Shown here: positions 45,008-55,430 of the stretch, one piece after another
Numbering within the stretch: the first letter of the stretch is position 1
How the letters are laid out: each line of letters opens with the position of its first letter
Source: Galaxea fascicularis
Taxonomy: Eukaryota > Cnidaria > Anthozoa > Scleractinia > Euphylliidae
Length of the DNA: 64,000 nt
NCBI GenBank assembly: GCA_948470475.1
Contig: OX419343.1
Coordinates: 26,434,378 to 26,498,377 of the forward strand
Reading direction: 5' to 3'
Made by a program: the position numbers and the translations under genes
Notes under the pieces: model-generated
The model's input: only the letters and a program-made list of their open reading frames with translations
The model's database searches: none
What the model was told of the DNA's origin: nothing

Positions 45008-48000
45008 TCAAAGACCCTCAAAATTGCACTCAATTATTCCAAATTGATTCAAATGCATTCTTTCGTTTTCGTCAAAGATACGTATATATAGGGCATTTAC
45101 CATGCCTCACTTTACTTATTGTAGTTCCATTCGGAATAGCTGTCTCAAACAAGATAGTGACCGATTAGAGAGATTACACGAGAGGGTCCTTAGATACGTG
45201 TTTAACAATTTTTCTAATGGAAAGGACAGTCTATGTTATATGATTGGTTACTCATTAAGTTGTAGACGGAAACAAGATATGCTTCTAATAATTTTTAAAG
45301 CCCTCAGTAACAACATGCTTCAGTACATTCAATCTTTATTTCAAGTAATAGAAAATAAGAAAAATCTTAGGGGCAAAAACAAACTTGTTTTACCTGTAGC
45401 TAAGACCACAACTTATGGTCTTAAATCGACCTCTTACATTGCTGCTAAGGCGTGGAATGCATTACCTGATAAGCTAAGATCAGTGGCCGAATTTGGCCCT
45501 TTCAGGAACGAGATAAGGAAAGTAAGTAATTTGTAGTTTTATACCATTATTTATATATAGACTTATCTTTGTATTTATACCTTTTTCCCCCCTTTTTTTG
45601 TCTTATCCTCAGTATATTAGCACCTTTATTGCTAGTGGCCTAACAAGCCTCATTTTCATCAGAGTTTAAATAAAGTCTAACTTACTTACTTACTTACTTA
45701 CTTGCTTATTTATTCCAAATTGTACGAGAAAAATCATGTGATTACTTATTTATAATACACTTAAAAAGACAGACTTCCTAGAGCCTTGGATTATACATTG
45801 ACTACTGAGGTACGCAGAAGGCATTGCCCTCGATCTTTAAAACTTGGAAAAGTTTCGAAAATATCCGGTGATCTTCGGGTTATCTTCGGTGATATCTGGA
45901 GATTGTTGGACGTCTTCGGAAATATTCGGTTGATGTTCGGGAATCTACAGACGTATTCGGAAGTGTTAGGCGATCTTCGGAAATCTTCGTGTGCTCTTCG
46001 ATAATCTTCGGAAGGTTTCGCACAATGCTCGGAAATCTTCGGAAGACTTTGCACGATCTTCGGCTGTCCTCGAAATACATTGGTTGGCCTTCGGCAGTCT
46101 TCGAGTCTCTTCGTTTTAACTTCGGAAATCTTGGTTTATATTTGCTCTCGTGTTTCATTTTTCTGCACTATGTTAACTAAAATTGCACTCCTTTTAGCCA
46201 GTCAGAGCAGAGTAATCTTTTCAAGTGTATTATTAGCGGTGTTATTAGGAGAATCTTACGTTTTTATAGGTATAGAGGCATTGGTTGCAAGTAAAGAGAA
46301 ATTACGTCTGAAAAAAAAAAAGATTACCATCTCCCCGGCGGGGAATCGAACCCCGGTCTCCCGCGTGACAGGCGGGGATACTCACCACTATACTACCGAG
46401 GATCTTGGTAGTAAGTAACGGTAAAATTTATATATTTCACACAAAATTGGTATAGGTTTTGGTGTGTACCGCTGGCCAATGTAGTCTCCAGATCCCAATG
46501 AGAAGAAGTTTACATGGGATGGCATCAAACAGTTGATTTCTTTCTGTAAGCCTAAATTTCAACTAAATAGAAGAACAAATATTTTGTTAAACTGTAACAT
46601 TGTCCATCCCCCTAATACTTAAAAGATCTTTCTCGATCAGAGCTAAAAGGGAACGCACAGTAAGTGCGTGAGAAGTGAGTAAATTATGCCAACACTGGTC
46701 ATCCAAAATGGCGACGATTGTTGGTCCCGCTGAAAAGCACTTAGTTTTACATTAGATGGATTCATGTCACATTTGGTAAGTATGAAACTGATAGGGTCTG
46801 ACAAAATACTTTACAACATCATAAACGCTTGCTAATTTGGTGTATAATCAATGTGGATTATTGATTCACTTTGCAGTGTGCTTGTGTTGACAAGGCCAAT
46901 GTAGCCGTGTACCCAGCAGAAGTTGAAACAGATTCAAAACAAGCTCCAGATCTCGTAAGATTATCATTTTTAATAAACAAGAGATTGGGCTGGAACCAAT
47001 GAAACTGTGTGGATTGATGTGCTGTTGGTATTTAGGGTTTGACTTTGTGTTTTACCTCCTCCATTTATCATAAGACTTGTTACCTGTTACCTGTCTTCGT
47101 CGGGCCTTGTGGCACATAAGGTCTTCACAGAGCATTTTCACCTTTCCCAGTCAGCTGCTATTGTCCCACTCAGTCTTTAGTTTACTAGTGTAACCCAACA
47201 AATGGAAAGATTTGATGCAGCTCCATACATTAATAATATTGGCCCGATTTATACTAGAGACGGATCATTCGTCTGGGACGAACTTGGGCAAAGAACGATA
47301 GTTCGTCTGATAATTCGTCTGCGTATAAATACGGGCAAACAGACGGATTATCCGTCCAGACGAACTATTTGGATAATTCGTGTTCATCGACGAATTATCC
47401 AGATAGTTCGTCTGGATGGATAATCCGTCTGTTTGCCCGTATTTATACGCAGACGAATTATCAGACAAACTATCGTTCTTTGCCCAAGTTCGTCCCAGAC
47501 AGATGATCCGTCTCTAGTATAAATCGGGCCATTTTTTTTTTACACACATCACTGTCGTACTAACCCTGTTCCAAAAACATTGGGCCTGTATAGAGTTATG
47601 CATTCAACAGAAAGATGTGTCAATTTTCCTTCACACTGTCCTTGAAAATTTGCCAGTGACTTTCCACTAGGTTGGTTCGGATATATGGACTTTGTGACAC
47701 AAACAAATATCTTACATGGTGGCCAATGTACTTTAATTATCAACTCAGAAGCTGAAACCAACCACTTCCCCCAAACACTGTACCACAGTTTCTCATGCAC
47801 TACCTCCCTCATGTATCGTCATTTGTCTGTAGGCACAGCAATCTTCACTCCAGCCGAAGATGTCGTCTGAGGTCTTCAACAGTCATCAGTCAAGGGTTGT
47901 CTGCTTGCCAAATCCTGAAGATTACATACTTGTACATTTTATTGGTGAGAAGAGGGAAACATTTTCAGCCTTTTCACTGCAATGTTATGTTCTGATTGCT

Positions 48001-51000
48001 TCAGTGATTATTCTTTTACAAATTGAATCTGTTGCCTTATTTTTCCAACTCATTCACGCTCTTTTCTTCATCAACCTTATCATGTTTTAAAAGTAAAATT
48101 TCTTCCAAGGAGGCCCTCACCTGCTCCATTGTCATCAAACCCCCAGCTTAAGAGCATCTGTAATCGCTTAGGCTTGATGCTTAACTGTGATCAGTTTGTA
48201 ACATAAAATTGTCATGTTTCAGGCCAAGGTTTTGGAGGGCTTTCCAAAGTGTTTGTAGCTCGTCACTGCCCATCAAAAACCTTAGTAGTGGTGAAACAGA
48301 CAAACGTGGATGTGAAAAGTGCTGAGCAGTTGGAAGAATTAAAGGTTTGTGCTGTCTGGGTTTGTGGTCACTTTGGTGCATTTGAAAAACATTTTTTTTT
48401 TGCTGAATTTGATTTCTAGCCTTGACATTTTGTTTAATTTTTGTCTGCAGTATGAAGTGAAAGTGTTACGATCTCTTTGCCATCCTAACATTTTGCCCTT
48501 TTACTGCTCCTTTGTGAACAGACAGGAAGTATGGCATATTCTTCCACTCATGCAATTTGGTATGTACTAGCATTGCTTCAATGTGGCAACAAAGATTATT
48601 TGTTAGCATTGTAAAGTAGAGTTGGGTCAATTTGACAGTATCGGTGTTCTTGTTTGTTTAGGGTCCTGTGCTGATATACTGAAATGTAGTTTCCCAGATG
48701 GCATGAGTGAAATTCTTATTGCAGCTATCCTATTGGAGGTTCTGCAAGGTTTGGAGTATCTTCACAAGATGGGTATAATCCACAGGTAGATCTGGTTAGA
48801 GAAGAATATCAGATAAGATATTGAACAAGTTTAAGTGAGGTTTTCAGTTTTCTATCTCTCTTTGTGGTGCAAAAGCCAAACATTTATGCTTCAACTGCTT
48901 TTCTATACAGTTTCAGCCTAACATTCAGTTAGTGTAGTGTTGGGAGGTTGATCTGCACTTTTCAGCGTGTATAAATATTTTTTATTCAGTCTATAAAGTA
49001 TTTCATGATGTTGTAGAAATTCACAACTCCATCAAGAAGAACATGTCTCATAGCACTAGTAACACCTGTGGCAGATCTTATAGCATACAAGTTCAGCTGA
49101 GACCTCTGTCTCAAACAGACGGTCCTTAGATCCCTTGAGAATGGCTCATAGCATTGTAGATTCAACCAGCCCTTTGACTGACTTGTCTTGAGCACTGACT
49201 GGTGCTGACAACCAGACATCATCTGCCATTGCTTTTTCATACAGGGCGTTAACAGGAAGCCATATCCTGATTGGTGGTGATGGCACAGTGAGTTTGTCAG
49301 GGTTAAGAAAGTCCATATTTCTGCCAATGCAAGGCAACAGTCATAAACCACAGGTAGCCCATCACTTTCCATCCCATGCAGTGGCTGTCCTCCCATGGAT
49401 GGCACCAGAGATTTTACAACAGGTTAGTACCAAAACACAGATCCCATTTTTTGTTAGTTAATGTGAGTTGATGTGAAATATGATTTCAACTTATTTACTG
49501 TGAAATAAAGCTGTTTCCTAACAATTTTGACTTTAATGTTTGAACTTTCTTTATCTTGAAATCAAATGCTTTTCCAACTGTACTCATAGAGTGAGGTGAA
49601 GGCCTTGGCTAAATCTTAATCATTTATTGGATTGGCTTTCAAACAACCTGGTCTAGTTCTCAAAGAATACTTCTGTAGCCAAACACCCAGACTTGTTGAT
49701 CTTAGTTTCTTGTAAGCACCAGTCCCCGTTGCTACTTGTTTGATCCCAGGAGACATACTATTTGCAAGTATAAAGAAAAGTACCATCAACCAGGGTGGGG
49801 CAGTGACTGTTGATTTTTTGCCAAGTTCAGTGTTCTTATGACTCCAATTGCCAGGGTGATTGTGCAAGTAAATGGAAATATACACCTCTTACTAACCTTG
49901 TTTTCTCAGTCCATACTGTGAGTGATGTTTATGAAATAAATCATATGAACAGTAGAAGTGAAATCAAATCTGAAAACCGATCCTCACAGTTATGTATGCA
50001 ATTATATGCAATTGTGTGAAGAAGCCTGAAAAACAAAATACTGTAAGTGACAGACCAAGTTTTTTTTCCTGCAAAGTGGGTGGGCCATAAATTAATGGGA
50101 AAAAAGAGGTTCTGTAACTTACAGTACAGACCGAGAAAACAAACAAGGTTGGGGTTGATCAATCAATTGATTTAGCAGGCCGTAAAGTAGAATACAGCCT
50201 GCAAAATTAACCAATCATGATGTGTGTAGTAACTGAAATAAAATGTATGGTTAAATGTGGCAAACATCTCTTCATCCTACGCCAGGATCTTCAGGGATAT
50301 GACTTTAAATCTGATATCTACAGTTTGGGTATCACAGCCATACAACTCGGGCGGGGAACTGTGCCATACATCCAAATGCCACCAACAAAGGTAAGTGTGA
50401 GCAAAATATCGCTGATAGTCATGCTCGGTAAGTCACTTGATAATTCACAGAATTATTTGCTCTTCCTCACTGGACCACCTTTCTTGGAAATCGTTGCCAG
50501 TTGTGAAGTGAACAAACATTTGCCTGAATTCATTTTTTGCTTTGATAGGTATTACTGGAGAAACTAAAAGGTAGCACTCCCAAGCTTTGTGACACATTAG
50601 TTATGAGTGACGTGGATACTTCAGCTCAAGTTACAACAGATTCAGGAGTTGGTAGCACATGCACTTCTCTTGGGGAGGGTAGAGGTGGTAGCCAGCCTAC
50701 CCTGCAGGGGAATTTTTCAACTGCATTTCATCAGGTACGTAACTGAATTTGATTCTGGTGTTTCTCTTTTACCTTCAATGTCATTTCACTGCTCAGTTTC
50801 ACACTCATCAGCCTAAAACCTGGTCTGGTCCCAAGCTTCTTCTCTGATCTAAGATTTCTCTTCTCCTGTTTACATGCATGGGTGTGGTGGTGCTTGCTAG
50901 TCTTCATCTCTTTAAGAACCATTGCTTTTACTGTATTTTGTTGTAGGTTGTTGACTCATGTTTGCAAAGGGATCCTTCCTTGAGGTCAGAGAATAGTCTG

Positions 51001-52387
51001 TGTTTATGTTCTTCTTTGCTAATCTAGGTTTGTAGGCTTGATTTCCATCGCCCTCTGGAGTCCAGTCCTCCCGGAGGACTTGGGGGTGAGCACTGGCTCA
51101 TTTCCTGAACAGCAGCAGGTAATCAAGCCTAGGTTTTTATTGTGCTGTTCTTTTTTAATTATTTTTTGTACAATTTAACAAAGTGTACTAAACATCTGCT
51201 TGGAAGAAAGGGCTCTTAACTTGTACAAAAAGTTGTCATACCCTTTAAGAAATGTGATTTTGATTTGAGGCACAGCACTGCAACTGGCTGAAATTGAAAT
51301 GAAAACTGGTTTAGTGACCTGTAATTTTGTTCTCAAAGTTTTGTTTTCATTTTTTTTAGACCAACAACCAACGGCTTGATTTCGCATCTGTTTTTCAAAC
51401 AGGTAAAACAAGTCCCCAATGGGCACTTAATTGTACTTACAGTTACAAAAGTTAGGTAATGCTATAATAGCTGTCTTTTAATAATACCTCTTACTTTCCA
51501 AAAATACTGGGAATAAAAATGTACGGGGAAAATGCCCTTTTACATGTCCTTAGAAATACTGTAAAAATGATATCTGATTTTTTCAAGTGCAATATGTAAA
51601 AAGCGATTTTTTGCTTGCGATGGTGATACGATTTTCCCTGGGAATTGTCGCGTCGCCGTCGCGTGGTGGTGGCTACTCGAGTGACAATGCCTGTGATTTT
51701 GTCGCGAAAAGTTCAACTCATTCAAATTTTACGCGTTTTTTTTTTCTGTTTTTTTAGTTGTCGCCATCGCAGCACCTGCGCGGGGGTGTCTACACGTGGG
51801 ATTTTTACTGCGCGCTGGCGAAGCGACAAATTTAGAAAAAATTACATCACCATCGCGAGGAAAAAAGCGCTCGTGAAGCCGCGGTTGTATGAGCTTTGCA
51901 AGGTTGAATTGGCGTCACATTACGCACGTGAACGTCGCTTATCATTTTATGGGCTGTGTGTTTTATGGTATTGGGTGCATTATCATTGCTTTCGTTCGTG
52001 CGTCTCCGCCATGTGATAGCCTGGAACAAGCTAGGTTTGCTCTGTTCAGTAGTTTGCCTTCTGTTCTATAAGTTATTATTTTGTTCAAGGTCAAACGGAA
52101 AACAAAGGACGTTTTAATGGAACTCCTGTCGTCTGTCCCCTCGCTAGCAAACTGCACTGAAGACAAACGCATAGGTAAGTCTCTCGTATAGGTAAGTCTC
52201 TAGTTTAATGCATTAACGAGGCAAGCCAGTATCTTGACATGACTCATTTCCAATAGCTTTATCGTTACACATCCAGTTTGAGTGGCTGAAAGGCGAATAT
52301 TCCCGCTTTCTTTCAGACCAAGATGTTGCGAGTTCGATTGCAACTGAAAGTTTATCCGCCATGACTTTGGATGAATGGTTATTCTGA
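40655..52387 (+). CDS. STRAD: STRAD pseudokinase (LKB1 complex), 13 exons
   Basis: Exons: 40655-40684 (least certain), 46877-46954, 47833-47944, 48223-48344, 48451-48559, 48662-48785, 49245-49422, 50286-50390, 50549-50734, 50947-50984, 51360-51402, 52090-52174, 52317-52387. Phases match; 426 aa (human STRADA 431). The kinase fold has a GQGFGG loop at 74-79, then VVVK with Lys98. HRALTGSHI at 191-199 lacks the catalytic Asp of HRD, and SGLR at 210-213 replaces DFG. KSDIYSLGITAIQL and a C-terminal RPTTNGLISHLFFKQ follow the STRAD pattern. The last residues DEWLF match the C-terminal WEF motif that binds MO25. Known role: an inactive kinase that activates LKB1 allosterically with MO25. Whether it is STRADA or STRADB cannot be told; it may predate their split. 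If exon 1 is wrong, translation could start at Met in exon 3 (47860). Confidence 0.88.
42814..43383. mobile_element. 570-bp element with inverted ends and internal GAGCAACTTTTG repeats
   Basis: Ends GCATAAATAGATTGTGCT and AGCACAATCTATTCATGC are near-complementary (about 18 bp). Inside each end are several degenerate copies of a GAGCAACTTTTG unit in one orientation. Non-autonomous, in STRAD intron 1. Confidence 0.7.
43910..44170 (-). mobile_element. tRNA-derived SINE, copy A of a tandem pair
   Basis: The tail carries ATGAAGAATGATCGTCGCAG and GCGTAAAGAAGCCTGAAA in forward sense; the tRNA-like head lies to the right with a degraded A box. Same family as 24150-24400. Confidence 0.7.
44186..44400 (-). 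mobile_element. tRNA-derived SINE, copy B of a tandem pair
   Basis: Repeats the tail of copy A almost exactly and adds an A-rich expansion. Its tRNA-like head is cut off near 44400, where copy A continues. Confidence 0.7.
44811..44902. repeat. 10-bp minisatellite (CTCGACGCAG)n
   Basis: Eight perfect 10-bp units at 44821-44900, preceded by a variant unit. Located in STRAD intron 1. Confidence 0.95.
45090..45705 (+). mobile_element. 5'-truncated LINE 3' end with (CTTA)n tail
   Basis: An open stretch of 144 codons at 45102-45536 matches the C-terminal region after the polymerase of LINE ORF2, including KAWNALPDKLR. It ends, through a short 3' UTR, in a (CTTA)n tail at about 45680-45702. It lacks the polymerase and is a dead fragment. 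Confidence 0.8.
45845..46125 (+). repeat. Degenerate TCTTCGGAAATCTTCGG-type repeat tract
   Basis: Irregularly spaced TTCGG/TCTTCGGAAAT motifs over about 280 bp. Open frames exist on both strands only because of the repeats. Confidence 0.65.
46331..46402 (-). tRNA. tRNA-Asp (anticodon GTC)
   Basis: A 72-nt cloverleaf on the minus strand. Acceptor arms TCCTCGG and CCGGGGA pair with one G-U. The D arm carries AGTGGTGAG. The anticodon stem-loop reads CCCGCCTGTCACGCGGG with GTC central. The T arm is CCGGGGTTCGATTCCCCGG. No intron and intact boxes suggest a working gene, lying in STRAD intron 1 on the opposite strand. Confidence 0.92.
47241..47530. mobile_element. 290-bp near-perfect hairpin element (MITE-like)
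   Basis: The two halves are almost exact inverted copies; the ends read GGCCCGATTTATACTA and its complement. ATT flanks both sides, a possible 3-bp target duplication. Located in STRAD intron 2, between 46954 and 47833. Confidence 0.88.
49909..50031 (-). mobile_element. Partial SINE tail
   Basis: The stretch with ATGAAATAAATCATATGAAC and GTGAAGAAGCCTGAAAAAC matches the tail of the SINE family at 24150 and 43910. The head is missing. It lies in STRAD intron 7. Confidence 0.65.
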
Positions 52388-52860
52388 AATTCTGCTTCGC
52401 ACAGCTGTACTCACTACCACCAGCTCCACAGAAACAGTTCGAGAGAAACTGGAACCGAGTTTCAGGTCCATAGAGTTTTATCAAGCCACAGTCATTCGCG
52501 GACCACTAGAGACGGGGGGCCGGAGATCACGGATAACGGGATCAATTAACTTTTGTCTAAAGCGTTCCGTGGAGGCCTAATTATTTTAAGTTGTCTTGGT
52601 TCCAAATGGTTTGGTTTTCAGTGATGACTTCATGTTTCGTCTGAAGCAACCGACCTCGGGTTCTTTGTCCTTGTTCGCAAGACTCATTTGTAAACAAGTT
52701 AAGAGGCCAGCTTTACATATCGTAAGCCGCTCTGCATCAGTCAGGGCCCCCTGGCTTATGTGACCTCGAGTTAGGGGACTGAAAATATCTCGGTTTTTGC
52801 AGACTAAAAATAGGAGGACATCGCGAATGTAATTATGTATATATTGTTATTCAGATTCTT

Positions 52861-52866
52861 ATTAAA
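52861..52866 (+). terminator. Candidate polyadenylation signal of STRAD
   Basis: The variant hexamer ATTAAA lies 474 bp after the stop; no canonical AATAAA is seen before it. Confidence 0.3.
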
Positions 52867-53775
52867 CGGACCGTGATTCCAAATGCTTGCGTCTGGAATT
52901 TTTTGTAACCCAGTTCCCTAGCCAGTTAAGAGAACGAAACGGGCGGGCCAGAAAGTTTTCAAGTCGTGGGTTGGGGAGCATGGTCTTTCACGTTAGCGTT
53001 CAACAAGTGAGTGGAGAGGGACAGGGGGCGGGGGGGGGGGGTTGGGAGAGGAAGGGCGGGAAGGGGGAGTTATAAGAGGACAGGAAGCCGGAGAGAAAAA
53101 AAACCCCTGACTTATTTCATTTATTCATGCGTTAGAATACTATCGAAAACCAGAACTCGGCAATGTTTTACAACGTTATTTTGCTTGCATTTAGCGCCCT
53201 CCAAAGCTTAACACAAAATTTTACATTCGAGCACCTTAAAATTCCCAGGGAAAACGCCAAAAAGGGTGGGAAGCTGGAGGGCAGGGTACAGAAAGCGGGA
53301 GGTTCTGGCCCCCATGTCCCATCCCACAAGTGATAATCCCTTCCACTTCAGCTCATTACTGCCAATCTCTCTCTTTTTCTTCTGTTCTAAAAAAAATACA
53401 TTAAGTATATGGACAATTCAGCCTCGTCCAAAGGATTTTTTCCCCTTCGCTTTAGGGGTGAAGGTAAATTTCCTGGAGACGAGGTTGTGAACAATCATGC
53501 TTGCAAGAATTGTCAGTTTTGTCAACTATCGACACGGTAAACCCAATTTAACGATAACTTCCATGTGGATTGCGGGTAAATCCAGTTCTTTGTGGAGGCA
53601 AACGAAATTTTTAGGAGGTATTTTGATCATTTACCCCCAGAAAGTACTGGATCTAGCCCCAATTCAACTGACCATCAGTAAAATGGTATATTGGGAGTCT
53701 GGTGACTGAAAGCCGAGAGTGCTCCCTCATCTAGTCATGTCGGTGACCACCACTTCCGTTGCTCATGTTTAACCG

Positions 53776-54600
53776 CCGACCGGTTAGCTCAGTTGGTAGA
53801 GCACCGGACTACCGTGCGGGGTTCAAACCCCGGCAGGACCAACACTCAGGGTCTTAAGGATAACTGAGGAAAAAGTGCTGACATCTACAAACGGTTTAGT
53901 CTTCTCGGATAAGGACGATAAACCGTAGGTCCCGTCTCACAACACTTGTTCCTAATAATCTTTAGGACGTTAAAGAACTCGCGCACTGTTCGAAAAGAGT
54001 AGGGGATCTATCTCCTGCATATGCAATAAACGTTATGCAATAAATTATACATTGGCGAGACAGGAAGACGACTAGGCGACCGATTCCGCGAACACCTTCG
54101 CGATGTTGAGAAGAATGACAAGGATGCATCTAAGCCAGTCGCTCGTCATTTTAATCTCCCTAACCACTCCAAACAACACATGGCTATCTGCGGCCTTTCC
54201 CTACATCAAGGTACGACGGAAAGCCGCAAGAATCTGGAACAAAAATTAATCTTCCAAATCGGCACCCTTAATCCCCACGGTATTAACGAACGCTTTTCAT
54301 TTAACTAATGTATTCCTATTTTCACGTTGCCATGTTACCACCAATAGCGTAGCTCCTACTCCACTATATAAACTACACACAACCCATAATTCCTCGATTC
54401 GCTCTGACGAAGGGCTAGCGCTCGAAACGTCAGCTTTTAGAATCCCTGTACGGTGGTCAATTTACATTTATCAACTCTGTTGATAATACCAAAATCTTTG
54501 TGTATCTCCTGCATAGGTCGGGTGGGGTGGGTGAGATCAAATATGGACTGATAGCGGCAGCCAGAGGCGCCTTTACAAGCTGACGTCTGATCTCACCACA
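53776..54600 (+). mobile_element. tRNA-derived SINE interrupted by a Penelope-like element
   Basis: The head has GGTTAGCTCAGTTGGTAGAG (A box) and GGTTCAAACCCCGG (B box). A conserved body follows (CTTCTCGGATAAGGACGATA, CTGTTCGAAAAGAGTAGGGG). After the insert at 54021-54502 a GAGATCAAAT-type stretch continues; its extent past 54515 is a guess. Confidence 0.75.
54021..54502 (+). mobile_element. 5'-truncated Penelope-like element with GIY-YIG domain
   Basis: The 12-bp sequence TATCTCCTGCAT occurs at 54009-54020 and again at 54503-54514, marking a target duplication. The 482-bp insert carries the C-terminal GIY-YIG endonuclease remnant of a Penelope-like retroelement: a frame from about 54030 to the stop at 54306-54308 with LYIGETGRRLGDRFREHL and RHFNLPNHS. 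The 3' UTR includes CGCTCGAAACGTCAGC, which I associate with these elements. The polymerase and the first half of the endonuclease are missing. Confidence 0.85.
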
Positions 54601-55035
54601 CACAGAAGAATTGTAAAGTGACGCGTTACTTGTGACTTTGCTGACACCTTTACCTTTAGACACCTCCAATACATTTCGAGGTGCTGAAAGTGGTTAGATA
54701 CACGTGTCGCCAATTTTCATTAACTTTCCCGTCCGCCGCCATCATTGTTGATTTTATCTCATCATGTCGTTGCTGTCAATGTTAGATGTACATCTTTAGT
54801 ACACTCCTACTTTATCAGACTTCTACGACAGCAAAAATTCGTTGGAGCAAAAAAGAGTTGGCTCTAGCCAATAGCAAATTACTGTTACCTCACGCGAGTA
54901 TTCTTTTAGCCAAAAGTCTTGTTCAACCAGCCGATTGAAATGAAACTCGCGGATCAAACAGAATTTTTTCCCCAGCAAACGCGCGGCCTTCGTAAGCAAT
55001 CTTTTCACTGAAGAGATTGCAAAATATATTACCGA

Positions 55036-55430
55036 CCCATGAGACTTACTCTGAAAACGAGATACCTTATGCGCATGCCCAAATCAAAGAATCGTTCTTT
55101 TGACGACGGAGAGTTTCCGGAATTCAAACCAAAAATTTTGGCTAAACGGATTACGCCCAGTGTGATCTAAGAACTAAAGCAATTATGAAGTCTAACTAAG
55201 GCATTTGGAATTCATTTCATGTTAACGTCACCGCGTGATCTACCCATGAGACTTACTCTGAAAACGAGATGCCTTACGCGCATGGCCAAATCAAAGAATC
55301 TTTCTTTTGACGTCCGAGAGTTTCCGGAATTCACACCAAAAATTTTGGCCAAACGGATTACGCCCAGCGTGATCTAAGAACTAAAGCAATTTGAAGTCTA
55401 ACTAAGGCATTTGGAATTTATTTCATGTTA
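55036..55430. repeat. Two-copy tandem duplication, about 200-bp unit
   Basis: Copy 1 at 55036-55242 and copy 2 at 55243-55430 both start CCCATGAGACTTACTCTGAA and are roughly 95% identical by eye. Non-coding. Confidence 0.9.

Noticed and set aside
45786..46158. Overlapping short frames on both strands
   Set aside because: They follow a degenerate TTCGG repeat tract and have no recognisable domain.
46709..46757. Alternative first exon of STRAD starting ATGGCGACG
   Set aside because: The frame stops within 16 codons and no GT donor in a compatible phase precedes the stop. The exon at 40655-40684 fits phase 0, though it is far away.
48986..49405. 139-codon minus-strand frame
   Set aside because: Antisense of STRAD exon 7 and the preceding intron.
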